From Microbacterium hydrothermale (lineage in GTDB: Bacteria; Actinomycetota; Actinomycetes; Actinomycetales; Microbacteriaceae), in assembly GCF_004854025.1 (NCBI RefSeq), contig NZ_STGM01000003.1, positions 372,001 through 436,000 of the forward strand: 64,000 nt of DNA, written 5' to 3'. Below, in pieces: positions 1-7,257 of this stretch; within the stretch, counting starts at the first letter, position 1, and each line of letters opens with the position of its first letter. The notes beneath the pieces are model-generated. The model was not told the DNA's origin and made no database searches. It saw only the letters and a list, made by a program, of their open reading frames with translations. A program made the position numbers and the translations under genes.

Positions 1-940
1 CGGCGATGACGGGGAAGCCGATGGCATCCGTCGCGTCGAAGTCGGGTTCGTCGAACTCGTCGGTGCCGGTGAGAGGGGCGCCCGTGGACTGGAACCTCCC
101 GACGGCCTGATCGCGGCCGGGGCGGTCGAGGTGGTCCCACTTGTCGAGGTCCATCGCGATGCGCCGCACCACCATCCCGGTTCCCCCGGCGAGCCATCCC
201 TCCCGCGCCCAGACGATGTCGTCGAAGGCGGTGGTCCCGGGCACCGGGTTGGCGGTGCCGTCGACCTGGCCGAAGAGATTGCGCATCGTCGTCCCGGGGC
301 GCTCGGTGCCGTGCGCCCGACGGAAGCCCTGCTGCACCCACCGCACGGCGGCGAACCCCCGCGCGTCCTTGAGCAGCATGCGCGCCGCGTGCGCGACGGT
401 CACGGGGTCGTCGGCCGCGACCTGCAGCAGCAGGTCGCCGTCGCCGTACTCCGGCCGGAGGCGGTCGATCCCGAACGCCGGGAGCGGCTGCAGCCACGCC
501 GGGGCCGACGCTCCGGCGCGCGAGACGAAGACCGGTCCGAACCCGAAGGTCACCGTCAGTCGCGCGGGGGCGACGGCCAGCTCGGGTTCGGTGTCGGCCA
601 GGGCGCCGCGCCCCTGGGTGAGCCGGGCGGCGTCGTCGGTGAGGGTGCGCATGAGCCGTCGCATCCCGTCGCGATCGACCTCGGCGAGAAGGTCCAACGC
701 GATGAGCGAGACGTGCGCCTGCGCGTCGGTGTCGACGCCGGCCTGATGCGTCCCGTAGAACGGCACGGTCGTCTCGCCGTTGAGCGGCGTCGACGCCCCG
801 GGGTCCTGCGCGCGGGCGGACACGGCCGCGTCGATCCCGATCGCCGCCGCCGCCCCGACGCCCGCGACCGCCCCGCCGAGCAGGAAGGTGCGTCTGGTCG
901 CACCTCCGCTGTCGGCGGGGCTTCTGTCTCGGCGGGCCAT
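1..940 (-). CDS. Dyp-type peroxidase, Tat-exported (3' part outside window)
   Basis: Heme peroxidase of the dye-decolourising family (EfeB/DtpA type), expected to act outside the membrane. About 313 residues are visible. The N-terminus has a twin-arginine signal (TRRTFLLGG, residues 15-23) followed by an Ala-rich hydrophobic stretch. The family's GxxDG motif is present as FGQVDGT, giving the distal Asp. The proximal heme His would lie beyond the window edge and cannot be checked. The ATG overlaps the stop of the upstream PCuAC gene by one base (TGATG), so the two are probably translationally coupled. In Streptomyces lividans a DyP peroxidase sits in a copper-trafficking cluster with a PCuAC protein; the same role is inferred here. 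An iron-uptake EfeB role is less likely because no efeU or efeO gene is adjacent. Confidence 0.9.
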   Translation of the reverse strand, partial: MARRDRSPADSGGATRRTFLLGGAVAGVGAAAAIGIDAAVSARAQDPGASTPLNGETTVPFYGTHQAGVDTDAQAHVSLIALDLLAEVDRDGMRRLMRTLTDDAARLTQGRGALADTEPELAVAPARLTVTFGFGPVFVSRAGASAPAWLQPLPAFGIDRLRPEYGDGDLLLQVAADDPVTVAHAARMLLKDARGFAAVRWVQQGFRRAHGTERPGTTMRNLFGQVDGTANPVPGTTAFDDIVWAREGWLAGGTGMVVRRIAMDLDKWDHLDRPGRDQAVGRFQSTGAPLTGTDEFDEPDFDATDAIGFPVIA

Positions 941-1473
941 CAGTGACCCATGTCCATGTCGCCCATGTCGCCCATGTCGCCGCCCTCGTAGTTCTCGTTC
1001 GCGCCCGAGAACTCCTTCACGGGAGCGGTGATCTCGGCCGTCGAGTCGTCGGCGAAGGTGAGCGTGATGGTCGTCTCCTCGCCGGCGCGCAGCGGCGAGG
1101 TGACGTCCATGAACATGAGGTGGTTGCCGCCGGGCGCGAGCTCGATCGATCCGCCCGCGGGGATGACGAAGCCGCCCTCGACCTCGCGCATCACCATCTG
1201 ACCGGACTCGTTCGGCACGGTCTCGTGCAGTTCCATCGCGGAGGTCGCCTCATCGGTCGCCGAGACGACCGTGAGATCGGTGTCGCCGTCATTGCGCAAC
1301 TGGCCGAAGCCGGCGGTCATGCCGCTGTCGGCGGCCTTGACCCACACGTCGGTCGAGGAGAACGCGTCGGCCTGTGACGAGGTGGGGGTGGTGGATGCCG
1401 GGGCGGAGCAGCCCGCGAGGGCGAGAACGGCGGCGGCGGCGAGGGCGCTGAAGCGCAGGGTACGAAGGGTCAT
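940..1473 (-). CDS. PCu(A)C-type copper chaperone lipoprotein
   Basis: Extracytoplasmic copper chaperone (DUF461/PCuAC), 177 residues. The signal peptide ends in the lipobox LALAGC, with lipidation expected at Cys22. The family's His/Met copper site is recognisable in MELHET, then GQMVM, then NHLMFM. The C-terminus is an extra Met/His-rich tail (GGDMGDMGDMDMGH) that could bind further copper. The start at 1473 gives a complete signal peptide and has an AAAGG sequence just upstream. It lies 10 bases after the CopC gene and overlaps the start of the DyP gene, so copC, PCuAC and DyP look like one operon. It probably delivers Cu(I) to an exported or membrane cuproprotein; the target is not in the window. 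Confidence 0.9.
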   Translation of the reverse strand: MTLRTLRFSALAAAAVLALAGCSAPASTTPTSSQADAFSSTDVWVKAADSGMTAGFGQLRNDGDTDLTVVSATDEATSAMELHETVPNESGQMVMREVEGGFVIPAGGSIELAPGGNHLMFMDVTSPLRAGEETTITLTFADDSTAEITAPVKEFSGANENYEGGDMGDMGDMDMGH

Positions 1474-1483
1474 GAGAAGCCTT

Positions 1484-2038
1484 TCAGGACTGTGCGTCGC
1501 GCGCGGCGCGACGGCGGAGGAAGAAGAACACGATGAAGATCGCGAGGGCGACGGCCGCTCCCGCTGCGGCGACGAACACGACGCGGGGGATCCCGGCCGC
1601 ATCGTCGACCACCGGATCGGGTGCCGCCTCGGCGGCGGGGACCGCGGCGGCGCGCTCGAGGGGAGCGCCGTCGCCGACGGTGAAGGGCACGACGCCCGAG
1701 ATGGGATGACCGTCGCTCGAGACGACGCGCCACCGCACCTCGTACCCCGCCGCGGGCAGCTCACCGCGCAACGGCACGGTGACCACCCCCGCGGAGAGGA
1801 GGGGGTCGGCGCCCGCCCAGTCGACGCCGTCGGCGTCGGCCACGACGACCTCGGCGCCCACGTCGAGCACGTCGGCCGAGAAGCTCAAGGAGATCTCATC
1901 GGGGGCGGATGCCAGACGCTCACCCTCGGCGGGTGTACTGGACAGGAGTTGATCGTGGGCGGATGCCGGGACGATCGACGCCAGAACGACGGCGACGGCC
2001 ACGACGATCCCGCCCGCGAGGGCACGGAAACGGAACAT
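1484..2038 (-). CDS. CopC-domain copper resistance protein with C-terminal anchor
   Basis: Exported copper-binding protein of 184 residues. A signal peptide ends at PASA-H, which leaves His as the mature N-terminus, as in copper-binding CopC proteins. The CopC beta-barrel follows (roughly residues 28-125), containing SSDGHPISG with the second conserved Asp-x-His element. An Ala-rich linker leads to a single transmembrane helix near the C-terminus and an Arg-rich cytoplasmic tail, so the protein is membrane-tethered. The ATG at 2038 has GGAGAG about 7 bases upstream; the longer open frame upstream is Arg/Pro-rich and unlike a protein N-terminus. No CopD domain is fused, though the neighbouring membrane protein could play that part. 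Confidence 0.9.
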   Translation of the reverse strand: MFRFRALAGGIVVAVAVVLASIVPASAHDQLLSSTPAEGERLASAPDEISLSFSADVLDVGAEVVVADADGVDWAGADPLLSAGVVTVPLRGELPAAGYEVRWRVVSSDGHPISGVVPFTVGDGAPLERAAAVPAAEAAPDPVVDDAAGIPRVVFVAAAGAAVALAIFIVFFFLRRRAARDAQS

Positions 2039-2292
2039 GGGGCACTCTCCGGGTGCACGCGGCACCCGTACATCGGCGCCCGTGCGCAGGCACGGGGCCG
2101 CAGCCTCGCGAGCACGGCGGACGAGCAGCACGCGCGGCGATGCGGGGAGGCATCGGCGTGGCGTCCGTGGCCGGCGCACGAGGGCACGGGAACGAGAAGA
2201 CGTCCGGACGACGTCGAACGACCCCGCCCGGGCGCACGAGGCCCCGTCGGGATCGACCACCCCGTCGCCGACTCAGGCCGACGGGGCGGAAC

Positions 2293-2904
2293 TCACGCGG
2301 TCCGTGCCGGTGGCCCGCGCCGCCTCGCGGATGCGACGGTGAGCGCCGAGACGGGCCGCACGACGGCCACCACCTCGGCTGAGACGCGGCGCAGCGGCGC
2401 CGGGCCGAAGGTCGCCGCGATGATCCGGGCGCGCGCGCGGACCCAGGCGATCGAGCGCTGGGCGAGCTCGCGCAGCGCCGCGAGCGTGCGTTCCCCGCGG
2501 TGCAGGGCCACGGTGGTGACGAGGGCCGCGACGGCGTGCCACGCCCACATCCCGGCATCCGTCGTCATCACGTGCGGCATGGCGCCGCTGGTGACGGCGG
2601 CGGGCACGGCTCCGTGGACATGCCCCTGGGCTCCCGGCCGATAGCTGCCCAGCACGAAGAGAGTGTGGAACAGCACCTGGCTCACCGCGACCGCCAGGCC
2701 GAGCCGCAGCGCCGAGGTGCGGCGGCCGGCCAGCGCGGTGCACGCGACGAACGAGAGCGCGAGCGGCACGACGATGCCCAGGATGCCGGGAACCTCACCG
2801 CCGCCGGAGACGTGCGACAGCAGGGCGACGAAGGTCGCGACGGCAGCGGCGGCGGCACCGCGCGCGACGCGCGTGCCCCGGCCGTGTCGTCGCATGGCCT
2901 CCAT
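2293..2904 (-). CDS. Polytopic membrane protein of the copper cluster
   Basis: A protein of about 203 residues that I cannot assign to a named family. It has four or five hydrophobic segments: near residues 15-32, 40-58, 65-90, a His-containing loop (GHVHGAV, MPHVMTT), then WAWHAVAALVTTVAL, followed by a basic C-terminal tail. His and Met residues cluster in the loop between helices, which would suit copper handling. It is the first gene of the minus-strand copper cluster, 254 bases upstream of copC. The start is uncertain: ATG 2904, ATG 2895 and TTG 2916 are all in frame and none has a well-spaced ribosome site. The role is inferred from position only. Confidence 0.65.
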   Translation of the reverse strand: MEAMRRHGRGTRVARGAAAAAVATFVALLSHVSGGGEVPGILGIVVPLALSFVACTALAGRRTSALRLGLAVAVSQVLFHTLFVLGSYRPGAQGHVHGAVPAAVTSGAMPHVMTTDAGMWAWHAVAALVTTVALHRGERTLAALRELAQRSIAWVRARARIIAATFGPAPLRRVSAEVVAVVRPVSALTVASARRRGPPARTA

Positions 2905-3014
2905 TGTGTCAGTCAACGGCGCACCCGCCCGACCGGATCGTCGCGACGTCGAGCGACCGCGCGCCCCCGAGGACGACCGGCTCGCTACGATCGGCTGCGA
3001 CGACAGGAGTCCCC

Positions 3015-4037
3015 GTGGCCGATCACCCGCCTGCTGCGCACCCCCGCGCCGTCGTCACCGGCGCGAGCGGATTCGTCGGGCGAGCGCTGACCCGCGCGTT
3101 CGCGCAGGACGGCTTCGACGTCGTCACCGTGGGCCGCTCCGGCGACGCGACCTGGGCCGATCCCGACGGCATCGCGCGTCTCGTCGACGGCGCCGACGTG
3201 CTCGTCAACCTCGCCGGCAAGATCGTGTCGTGCCGATACACCGACGCGAACCGCGACGAGATCCTGCGCTCCCGTGTCGACACCACACGGGCTCTCCACA
3301 CCGCCGTCCGCACGGCAGAGCGACCGCCGCGCGTGTGGATGAACGCCTCCACCGCCACGATCTACCGGCACGAGACCGAGAGCGGCAACGACGAGATCGA
3401 CGGCGTGATCGGCGAGGGTTTCTCGGTCGACGTCGCCACGAGCTGGGAGCGCGCGTTCTTCGCGGGGGATCTTCCCGAGACCCGGCGCGTGGCCCTGCGC
3501 ATGGCGATCGTGCTCGGCGACGGCCCCGCCACCCGCATGCTCTTCGCCCTCGCGCGTCTCGGGCTCGGTGGTCCGCAGATCGACAGCTGGTGGTTCCCGC
3601 ACCGCCGCTACCGCGGGATCGGCGCCCACCCCACCGGTCCCGTGTGGTCGTCGTGGCACCGCACGCGCGGTCACCAGCGCTTCAGCTGGATCCACATCGA
3701 CGACGTCGTGGCATCCGTCCGCTTCCTCCGTGATCACGACACGCTCTCGGGGCCGGTGAACCTCGCCGCGCCGGGGGTCGGCGACAATCGCACGCTCATG
3801 CGCGAACTGCGCCGGGTGGCCCGGATGCCGTGGGGCCTGCCGGCCTGGCGGTGGATGCTCGACCCCGCGATGGCGATCCTGCGCAACGAGCCCGAGCTGG
3901 TGCTGAAGAGCCGGTGGGCGGTCCCGCGCGTGCTCACCGACGCCGGATTCACCTTCGCGTTCCCCGAGCTGGGGGCCGCCCTCGACGACGTCGCGGCGAC
4001 GCGGCGGCCGCGGGCGCGCGACCTCTTCTCCGCCTGA
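3015..4037 (+). CDS. TIGR01777-family NAD-dependent epimerase/SDR protein
   Basis: Extended SDR protein of 340 residues. The Rossmann glycine motif is VVTGASGFVGRAL near the N-terminus. The DUF1731-type C-terminal region (PWGLPAWRWMLDPAMAILRNEPELVLKSRWAVPRVL) marks the TIGR01777/YfcH-like family of putative sugar-nucleotide epimerases, whose substrate is unknown. The GTG at 3015 is preferred over an upstream ATG because AGGAGT lies 4-5 bases before it and a TACGAT -10 box lies at about 2985. It is transcribed divergently from the copper-cluster membrane protein. Confidence 0.88.
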   Translation: MADHPPAAHPRAVVTGASGFVGRALTRAFAQDGFDVVTVGRSGDATWADPDGIARLVDGADVLVNLAGKIVSCRYTDANRDEILRSRVDTTRALHTAVRTAERPPRVWMNASTATIYRHETESGNDEIDGVIGEGFSVDVATSWERAFFAGDLPETRRVALRMAIVLGDGPATRMLFALARLGLGGPQIDSWWFPHRRYRGIGAHPTGPVWSSWHRTRGHQRFSWIHIDDVVASVRFLRDHDTLSGPVNLAAPGVGDNRTLMRELRRVARMPWGLPAWRWMLDPAMAILRNEPELVLKSRWAVPRVLTDAGFTFAFPELGAALDDVAATRRPRARDLFSA

Positions 4038-4045
4038 GCGGCGGG

Positions 4046-4063
4046 GCGGGGTCGAGACCCCGC
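4046..4063. terminator. Hairpin after the epimerase gene
   Basis: GCGGGGTC is followed almost at once by its reverse complement GACCCCGC, giving a GC-only hairpin just after the epimerase stop. There is no T-run, so it is a weak terminator candidate. Confidence 0.4.
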
Positions 4064-4139
4064 GGAACGACGTCGCCGCCCCGACGCGTCCGGCCGAGGG
4101 CGGGACGCGCGGAGCGGCGCGACGACGGGGGTGCGGCGG

Positions 4140-4298
4140 TCAGACCTGTCGGCGGATGAAGCGCATGAGCGCGGCGATGACGCCGATGATCAGGATGACG
4201 ATCCCGATCCAGAGCAGGAACTTCACGGCCTCGACGAAGACGCCGAGGAAGAGGAGCACGAGGCCGACGATGACGAGGATGATGGCGAGAGCTGGCAT
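4140..4298 (-). CDS. Small two-helix membrane protein (52 aa)
   Basis: A 52-residue, almost wholly hydrophobic protein with two transmembrane segments (about residues 3-22 and 25-44) and a basic end (MRFIRRQV). The length and composition are like those of small membrane proteins common in actinobacteria with no known function. The Met at 4298 begins the first helix directly. It is divergent from the repeat protein at 4441, and the long inverted repeat at 4339-4377 lies between them, so the two genes may be co-regulated. Codon use is in line with the neighbours, so I regard it as a real gene. Confidence 0.7.
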   Translation of the reverse strand: MPALAIILVIVGLVLLFLGVFVEAVKFLLWIGIVILIIGVIAALMRFIRRQV

Positions 4299-4338
4299 GC
4301 GGTCCACCCTGCACCCCCGGGCCGACGCGCGCGGCGGC

Positions 4339-4377
4339 CTTGACACGCGTGGGGCCGCGCGACAGGGACGTGTCAAG
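4339..4377. promoter_or_regulatory. 9-bp inverted repeat between divergent small genes
   Basis: CTTGACACG at 4339-4347 is mirrored by CGTGTCAAG at 4369-4377, with a 21-base spacer. Each arm contains TTGACA, the ideal -35 hexamer, one pointing each way. It lies between two divergent small genes. It may be a two-site operator, paired -35 boxes, or both. A TAGCGT -10 candidate for the plus-strand gene is at 4405-4410, too far from the 4340 TTGACA to pair with it. Confidence 0.45.
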
Positions 4378-4440
4378 ACGGTCGCGGACGCGGCATCCGC
4401 CCACTAGCGTCGGGATCACCACGACCCCGAGGAGGCGGCA

Positions 4441-4701
4441 ATGGCCGAGCGCGACGTCAACGGACACGGCACGGAACCCGGTGAGGGCGCGTACACCGAC
4501 GTCCAGCTCCCCGACGGGAAGATGGACCACGGCAGCGCGGACGAGGCCGGCGAGTACGTCGACCGCCAGAACGCCGACGGCAGCGAGAGCCGGTCGCGCG
4601 TCGACGAGGCCGGGGCCTACACCGACGTGCAGCAGCCCAGCGGCCACGAGGCGCGCGAAGACGTCGACGACCCGGGCGAGTACACCGACCGCGATCGCTG
4701 A
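4441..4701 (+). CDS. Acidic protein of 21-residue repeats (86 aa)
   Basis: Not assignable to a known family. The 86-residue, acidic, Gly-rich and cysteine-free protein has no membrane segment. After a 15-residue lead it consists of three in-register 21-residue repeats (residues 16-36, 37-57, 58-78) and a final partial copy (79-86). The repeat theme is G-x-Y-(T/V)-D-x-Q, then x-x-(D/S)-G, then about seven variable residues and a (D/E)-(E/D)-(A/P) ending. Such composition suggests a soluble, largely disordered protein, perhaps stress-related or ion-binding, but nothing here proves that. A strong ribosome site (GAGGAGG) lies upstream of ATG 4441, and TAGCGT at 4405-4410 is a plausible -10. Its stop is one base from the end of the convergent AraC gene. 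Confidence 0.8.
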   Translation: MAERDVNGHGTEPGEGAYTDVQLPDGKMDHGSADEAGEYVDRQNADGSESRSRVDEAGAYTDVQQPSGHEAREDVDDPGEYTDRDR

Positions 4702-4702
4702 G

Positions 4703-5677
4703 TCAGCGGTTCAGCGTCTCCGCGGGGGTGACGCGATGCATCTCGCGGTAGGCCCGCTCGAACGCGGCGACATCGGCGAAGCCCCATCGCGCGGCGATGA
4801 CGGCCACGCTCGAGCAGCTCGGATCGGCCGCGATCAGGTCGGCGTGCGCGGCGCTCACACGCGCCTGCGACAGATAGTCCTCGGGGGTGGATGCCAGATG
4901 TCCGTTCGCGAGGAACGCGCGGCGCAGACCCTTCGTCGAGGTCCCCACGGCGCGGGCGGCATCGTCGATCGTGACGGGGAGCGAGGCGTGGTCGTCGATC
5001 CACGACGTCGCCGACGTGTAGACCGACGCCTGCTCGATCGCCGACGCCCGACGCTCGCGGGGGTCGCCGGCGAGGGGGAACGTCTCGAGCGTCGCCGCGG
5101 CGAGGGAGCGGCGCACCTGGGCGCGGACCAGGGGCTCGGCGAGCAGGGGGGTCTGCGTGAGCGCCCACCGCATCGTGGCCAGCCAGTAGTCGCGCATCCG
5201 TCGCGACACCGGGCCGGTGCCGTCGAAACGCACCTCGAGCTCGTCGTCGCCGTACATCGTCCGCGCCGCCTCGGTGAGCCATGCCGCGTCGAAGGTCAGC
5301 AGATCGACCTCGGTCTGGTTCGGCCGGCCCGAGAGCTCCTGGCCGGGTTGCACGAGACCGGGCTCGACGCTGTAGTCCCCCGCGCACGACCCGATGCGCC
5401 ACGCGAGACCGGGACCCGAGGTGGCGAAGAAGAACCGGTCCGCCTCGTAGGCGATCTCGGCGCGGCAGGCCCACGTCAGCCTCCGCAGCGCGAAGCCGGC
5501 ATCTCCGACCGCGTGCTCGGCGATCGCCGCGCGGTCGGCGAGCAGATCGACGCGCCCGTAGTGCGCCTGGAGCCAGGCCTGCGTGTCGGAGGCGTCGGTG
5601 GTGCGGACGCGCGCATCGAAGAAGTCGTTCATGGCGAGGGGCGCTCGTCCCCGGAAAGACGTCGCGACAAGGCCCAT
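4703..5677 (-). CDS. AraC-family transcriptional regulator
   Basis: DNA-binding regulator of 324 residues. The N-terminal half resembles the AraC-binding-like sensor domain of AraC/XylS proteins. The C-terminal 95 residues hold the double helix-turn-helix: SLPVTIDDAARAVGTSTKGLRRAFLANG, then the typical end SSVAVIAARWGFADVAAFERAYREMHRVTPAETL. It is divergent from the GNAT gene with only 41 bases between the starts, which hints that it controls that gene, itself, or both. The start is uncertain: ATG 5677 has GGGGG about 9 bases upstream, while ATG 5632 (MNDFFDARV) would give a 309-residue protein with a weaker ribosome site. The effector is unknown. Confidence 0.85.
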   Translation of the reverse strand: MGLVATSFRGRAPLAMNDFFDARVRTTDASDTQAWLQAHYGRVDLLADRAAIAEHAVGDAGFALRRLTWACRAEIAYEADRFFFATSGPGLAWRIGSCAGDYSVEPGLVQPGQELSGRPNQTEVDLLTFDAAWLTEAARTMYGDDELEVRFDGTGPVSRRMRDYWLATMRWALTQTPLLAEPLVRAQVRRSLAAATLETFPLAGDPRERRASAIEQASVYTSATSWIDDHASLPVTIDDAARAVGTSTKGLRRAFLANGHLASTPEDYLSQARVSAAHADLIAADPSCSSVAVIAARWGFADVAAFERAYREMHRVTPAETLNR

Positions 5678-5718
5678 GATAGTTAACCCCCGCTTCGAAA
5701 CAGCCTGGAAAGAGCCTC

Positions 5719-6183
5719 ATGACCGGTGAACCCGTCATCCGCCCCATCACGCCCGACGACGCCGGCGAGGTGCTGACGATCCAGCGCGCCGCGTTCGCGA
5801 GCGAAGCCCTCATCTACGGCGATCCCGACATGCCGCCGTTGACGCAGACCCTCGAAGAACTCGCGGCCGAGCTCGTCGAGAACCTGGGCTGCGTGGCGGT
5901 GACCGACGGACGTCTCGTCGGAGCCGTACGCGCTCGGCGAGACGGCGACCTGCTGCTGATCGGACGCCTGGCGATCGCCCCCGACCAGCAGGGCGAGGGC
6001 CTGGGCACGCTGCTGCTCTCCGCGGTCGAGGAGCGCGGGCGCGCGGCCGGGGCGAGCACGGCCGAGCTGTTCACCGGCGGGCTCAGCGAGGCCAACCAGC
6101 GGCTGTACGAGCGCGAGGGGTACGAGCGCACCGAGACCACCGCCGACGGCGAGATCTTCTACCGCAAGCCGCTCGGCGTCTGA
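5719..6183 (+). CDS. GNAT-family N-acetyltransferase
   Basis: Acetyl-CoA-dependent acetyltransferase of 154 residues, a normal length for a single GNAT domain. The acetyl-CoA-binding motif A is seen as LAIAPDQQGEGLGTLLLSAVEERG (key residues Q/R-x-x-G-x-G/A at QQGEGLG). Motif B follows with LFTGGLSEANQRLYEREGYERTE, including the conserved Asn and Tyr. The substrate cannot be told from the sequence. GGAAAG lies 8 bases before the ATG. It is divergent from the AraC regulator and ends before a paired-hairpin repeat and a strong terminator shared with the convergent SDR gene. Confidence 0.9.
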   Translation: MTGEPVIRPITPDDAGEVLTIQRAAFASEALIYGDPDMPPLTQTLEELAAELVENLGCVAVTDGRLVGAVRARRDGDLLLIGRLAIAPDQQGEGLGTLLLSAVEERGRAAGASTAELFTGGLSEANQRLYEREGYERTETTADGEIFYRKPLGV

Positions 6184-6193
6184 CGAGCCCCGG

Positions 6194-6252
6194 GTGGCTT
6201 CGACAGGCTCAGCCACCCCCACACCCAGGTCCCTGAGCTCGTCGAAGGGACC
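6194..6252. repeat. Pair of facing TTCGACRRGCTCAG hairpins
   Basis: Two short palindromes lie 11 bases apart. The first has arms GTGGCT/AGCCAC around TCGACAGGCTC (6194-6216). The second has arms GGTCCC/GGGACC around TGAGCTCGTCGAA (6228-6252). Their cores are the same sequence in opposite orientation, so this is a mirrored pair of one intergenic repeat element. Similar TTCGACAAGCTCAG hairpins are scattered between genes in many actinobacteria; I recall this from general knowledge and cannot verify it here. Confidence 0.65.
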
Positions 6253-6262
6253 GAGACGCGCA

Positions 6263-6298
6263 GAAGGGCCGCCGCCCGATCCCGGACGACGGCCCTTC
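6263..6298. terminator. Bidirectional terminator between GNAT and SDR genes
   Basis: GAAGGGCCG at 6263-6271 pairs with CGGCCCTTC at 6290-6298, a perfect 9-bp GC-rich stem. It lies between two convergent genes and would serve both. Confidence 0.75.
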
Positions 6299-6310
6299 GG
6301 CGCGAGGCGC

Positions 6311-7204
6311 TTACGGCGTGGGCATGCCGCCGTTGACGTTCAGCGTCTCGCCGATGACGTAGCTCGACTCGGCCGAGGCGAGGTACACGTACGCCGGCGC
6401 CAGCTCGGCCGGCTGACCCATGCGTCCCAGCGGGGTCTCCTCGCCGAACTCGTCGACCTTCTCGTCGGGCTGGCCGTCGGTGACCTGCAGCGGCGTCCAG
6501 ATGGGGCCGGGGGCGACCGCGTTCACGCGGATGCCCTTCGGCGCGAGCTGCTGGCCGAGCGCCTTGGTGAAGGTGTTGATGGTCGCCTTCGTCGAGGCGT
6601 AGTCAACGAGGATGGGCGCGGGCGAGTACGCCTGGATCGACGTGGTGTTGATGATGGTCGAGCCGGGCTTCAGGTGCGGCACCGCCTCCTTGCAGATCCA
6701 GAACATCGCGTACACGTTCGTCTTGAACGTGTCGTCGAACTGCTCGTCGGTCAGCGTCGTGACGTCCTCGTTGAAGATCTGCTTGCCGCCGTTGTTGACG
6801 ACGATGTCGAGGCCGCCGAGGCCGTCGACCGCTTCCTTCACGAGCGTCGTGGCGTACTCGCGCTCGCGCAGGTCGCCGGGGATCTGCACCACCGTCGCGC
6901 CGGCGTCGCGCAGGATGCCGGCGATGCGGTCGGCATCCACCTTCTCCTCGGGCAGGTACGACATCGCGACCGACGCCCCCTCGCGGGCGAAGGCGATCGC
7001 GGTGGCCGCGCCGATGCCGGAGTCGGCGCCGGTGATGAGCGCCTTGCGCCCCTTCAGGCGGTCGCTGCCGACGTAGGTGTCCTCGCCCAGCGCGGCCTTC
7101 GGGGTGAGGTCGGCGTCGAGGCCGGGCTCCTTCGCATCCTGGGACTGCGGATCGATGTCGGCGTAGAGCTTCGCCGGGTCGGTGAAGGTGTACTGCGTGC
7201 TCAT
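6311..7204 (-). CDS. SDR-family oxidoreductase, YghA-like
   Basis: NAD(P)-dependent short-chain dehydrogenase of 297 residues with the ~40-residue N-terminal extension typical of the YghA/general stress protein 39 group (…DPAKLYADIDPQSQDAKEPGLDADLTPKA). The cofactor motif is ITGADSGIGAATA, the structural motif is NNGGKQ, and the catalytic Tyr/Lys are in DYASTKATI. ATG 7204 has AAAGGAC about 7 bases upstream and is preferred over an in-frame Met 5 codons earlier. These proteins are usually stress-induced; the GH15 and Dps genes next door fit a stationary-phase or osmotic-stress group. The real substrate is unknown. Confidence 0.9.
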   Translation of the reverse strand: MSTQYTFTDPAKLYADIDPQSQDAKEPGLDADLTPKAALGEDTYVGSDRLKGRKALITGADSGIGAATAIAFAREGASVAMSYLPEEKVDADRIAGILRDAGATVVQIPGDLREREYATTLVKEAVDGLGGLDIVVNNGGKQIFNEDVTTLTDEQFDDTFKTNVYAMFWICKEAVPHLKPGSTIINTTSIQAYSPAPILVDYASTKATINTFTKALGQQLAPKGIRVNAVAPGPIWTPLQVTDGQPDEKVDEFGEETPLGRMGQPAELAPAYVYLASAESSYVIGETLNVNGGMPTP

Positions 7205-7257
7205 GGCGAGTCCTTTCATAGGGGGGATGCCGAGGCGGGGACCGCCCCGGCGGAGGA

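Noticed and set aside
4703..4760. Overlap of the repeat-protein gene with the AraC gene as a regulatory antisense
   Set aside because: The two stops are adjacent with no overlap of coding sequence; ordinary convergent packing explains it.
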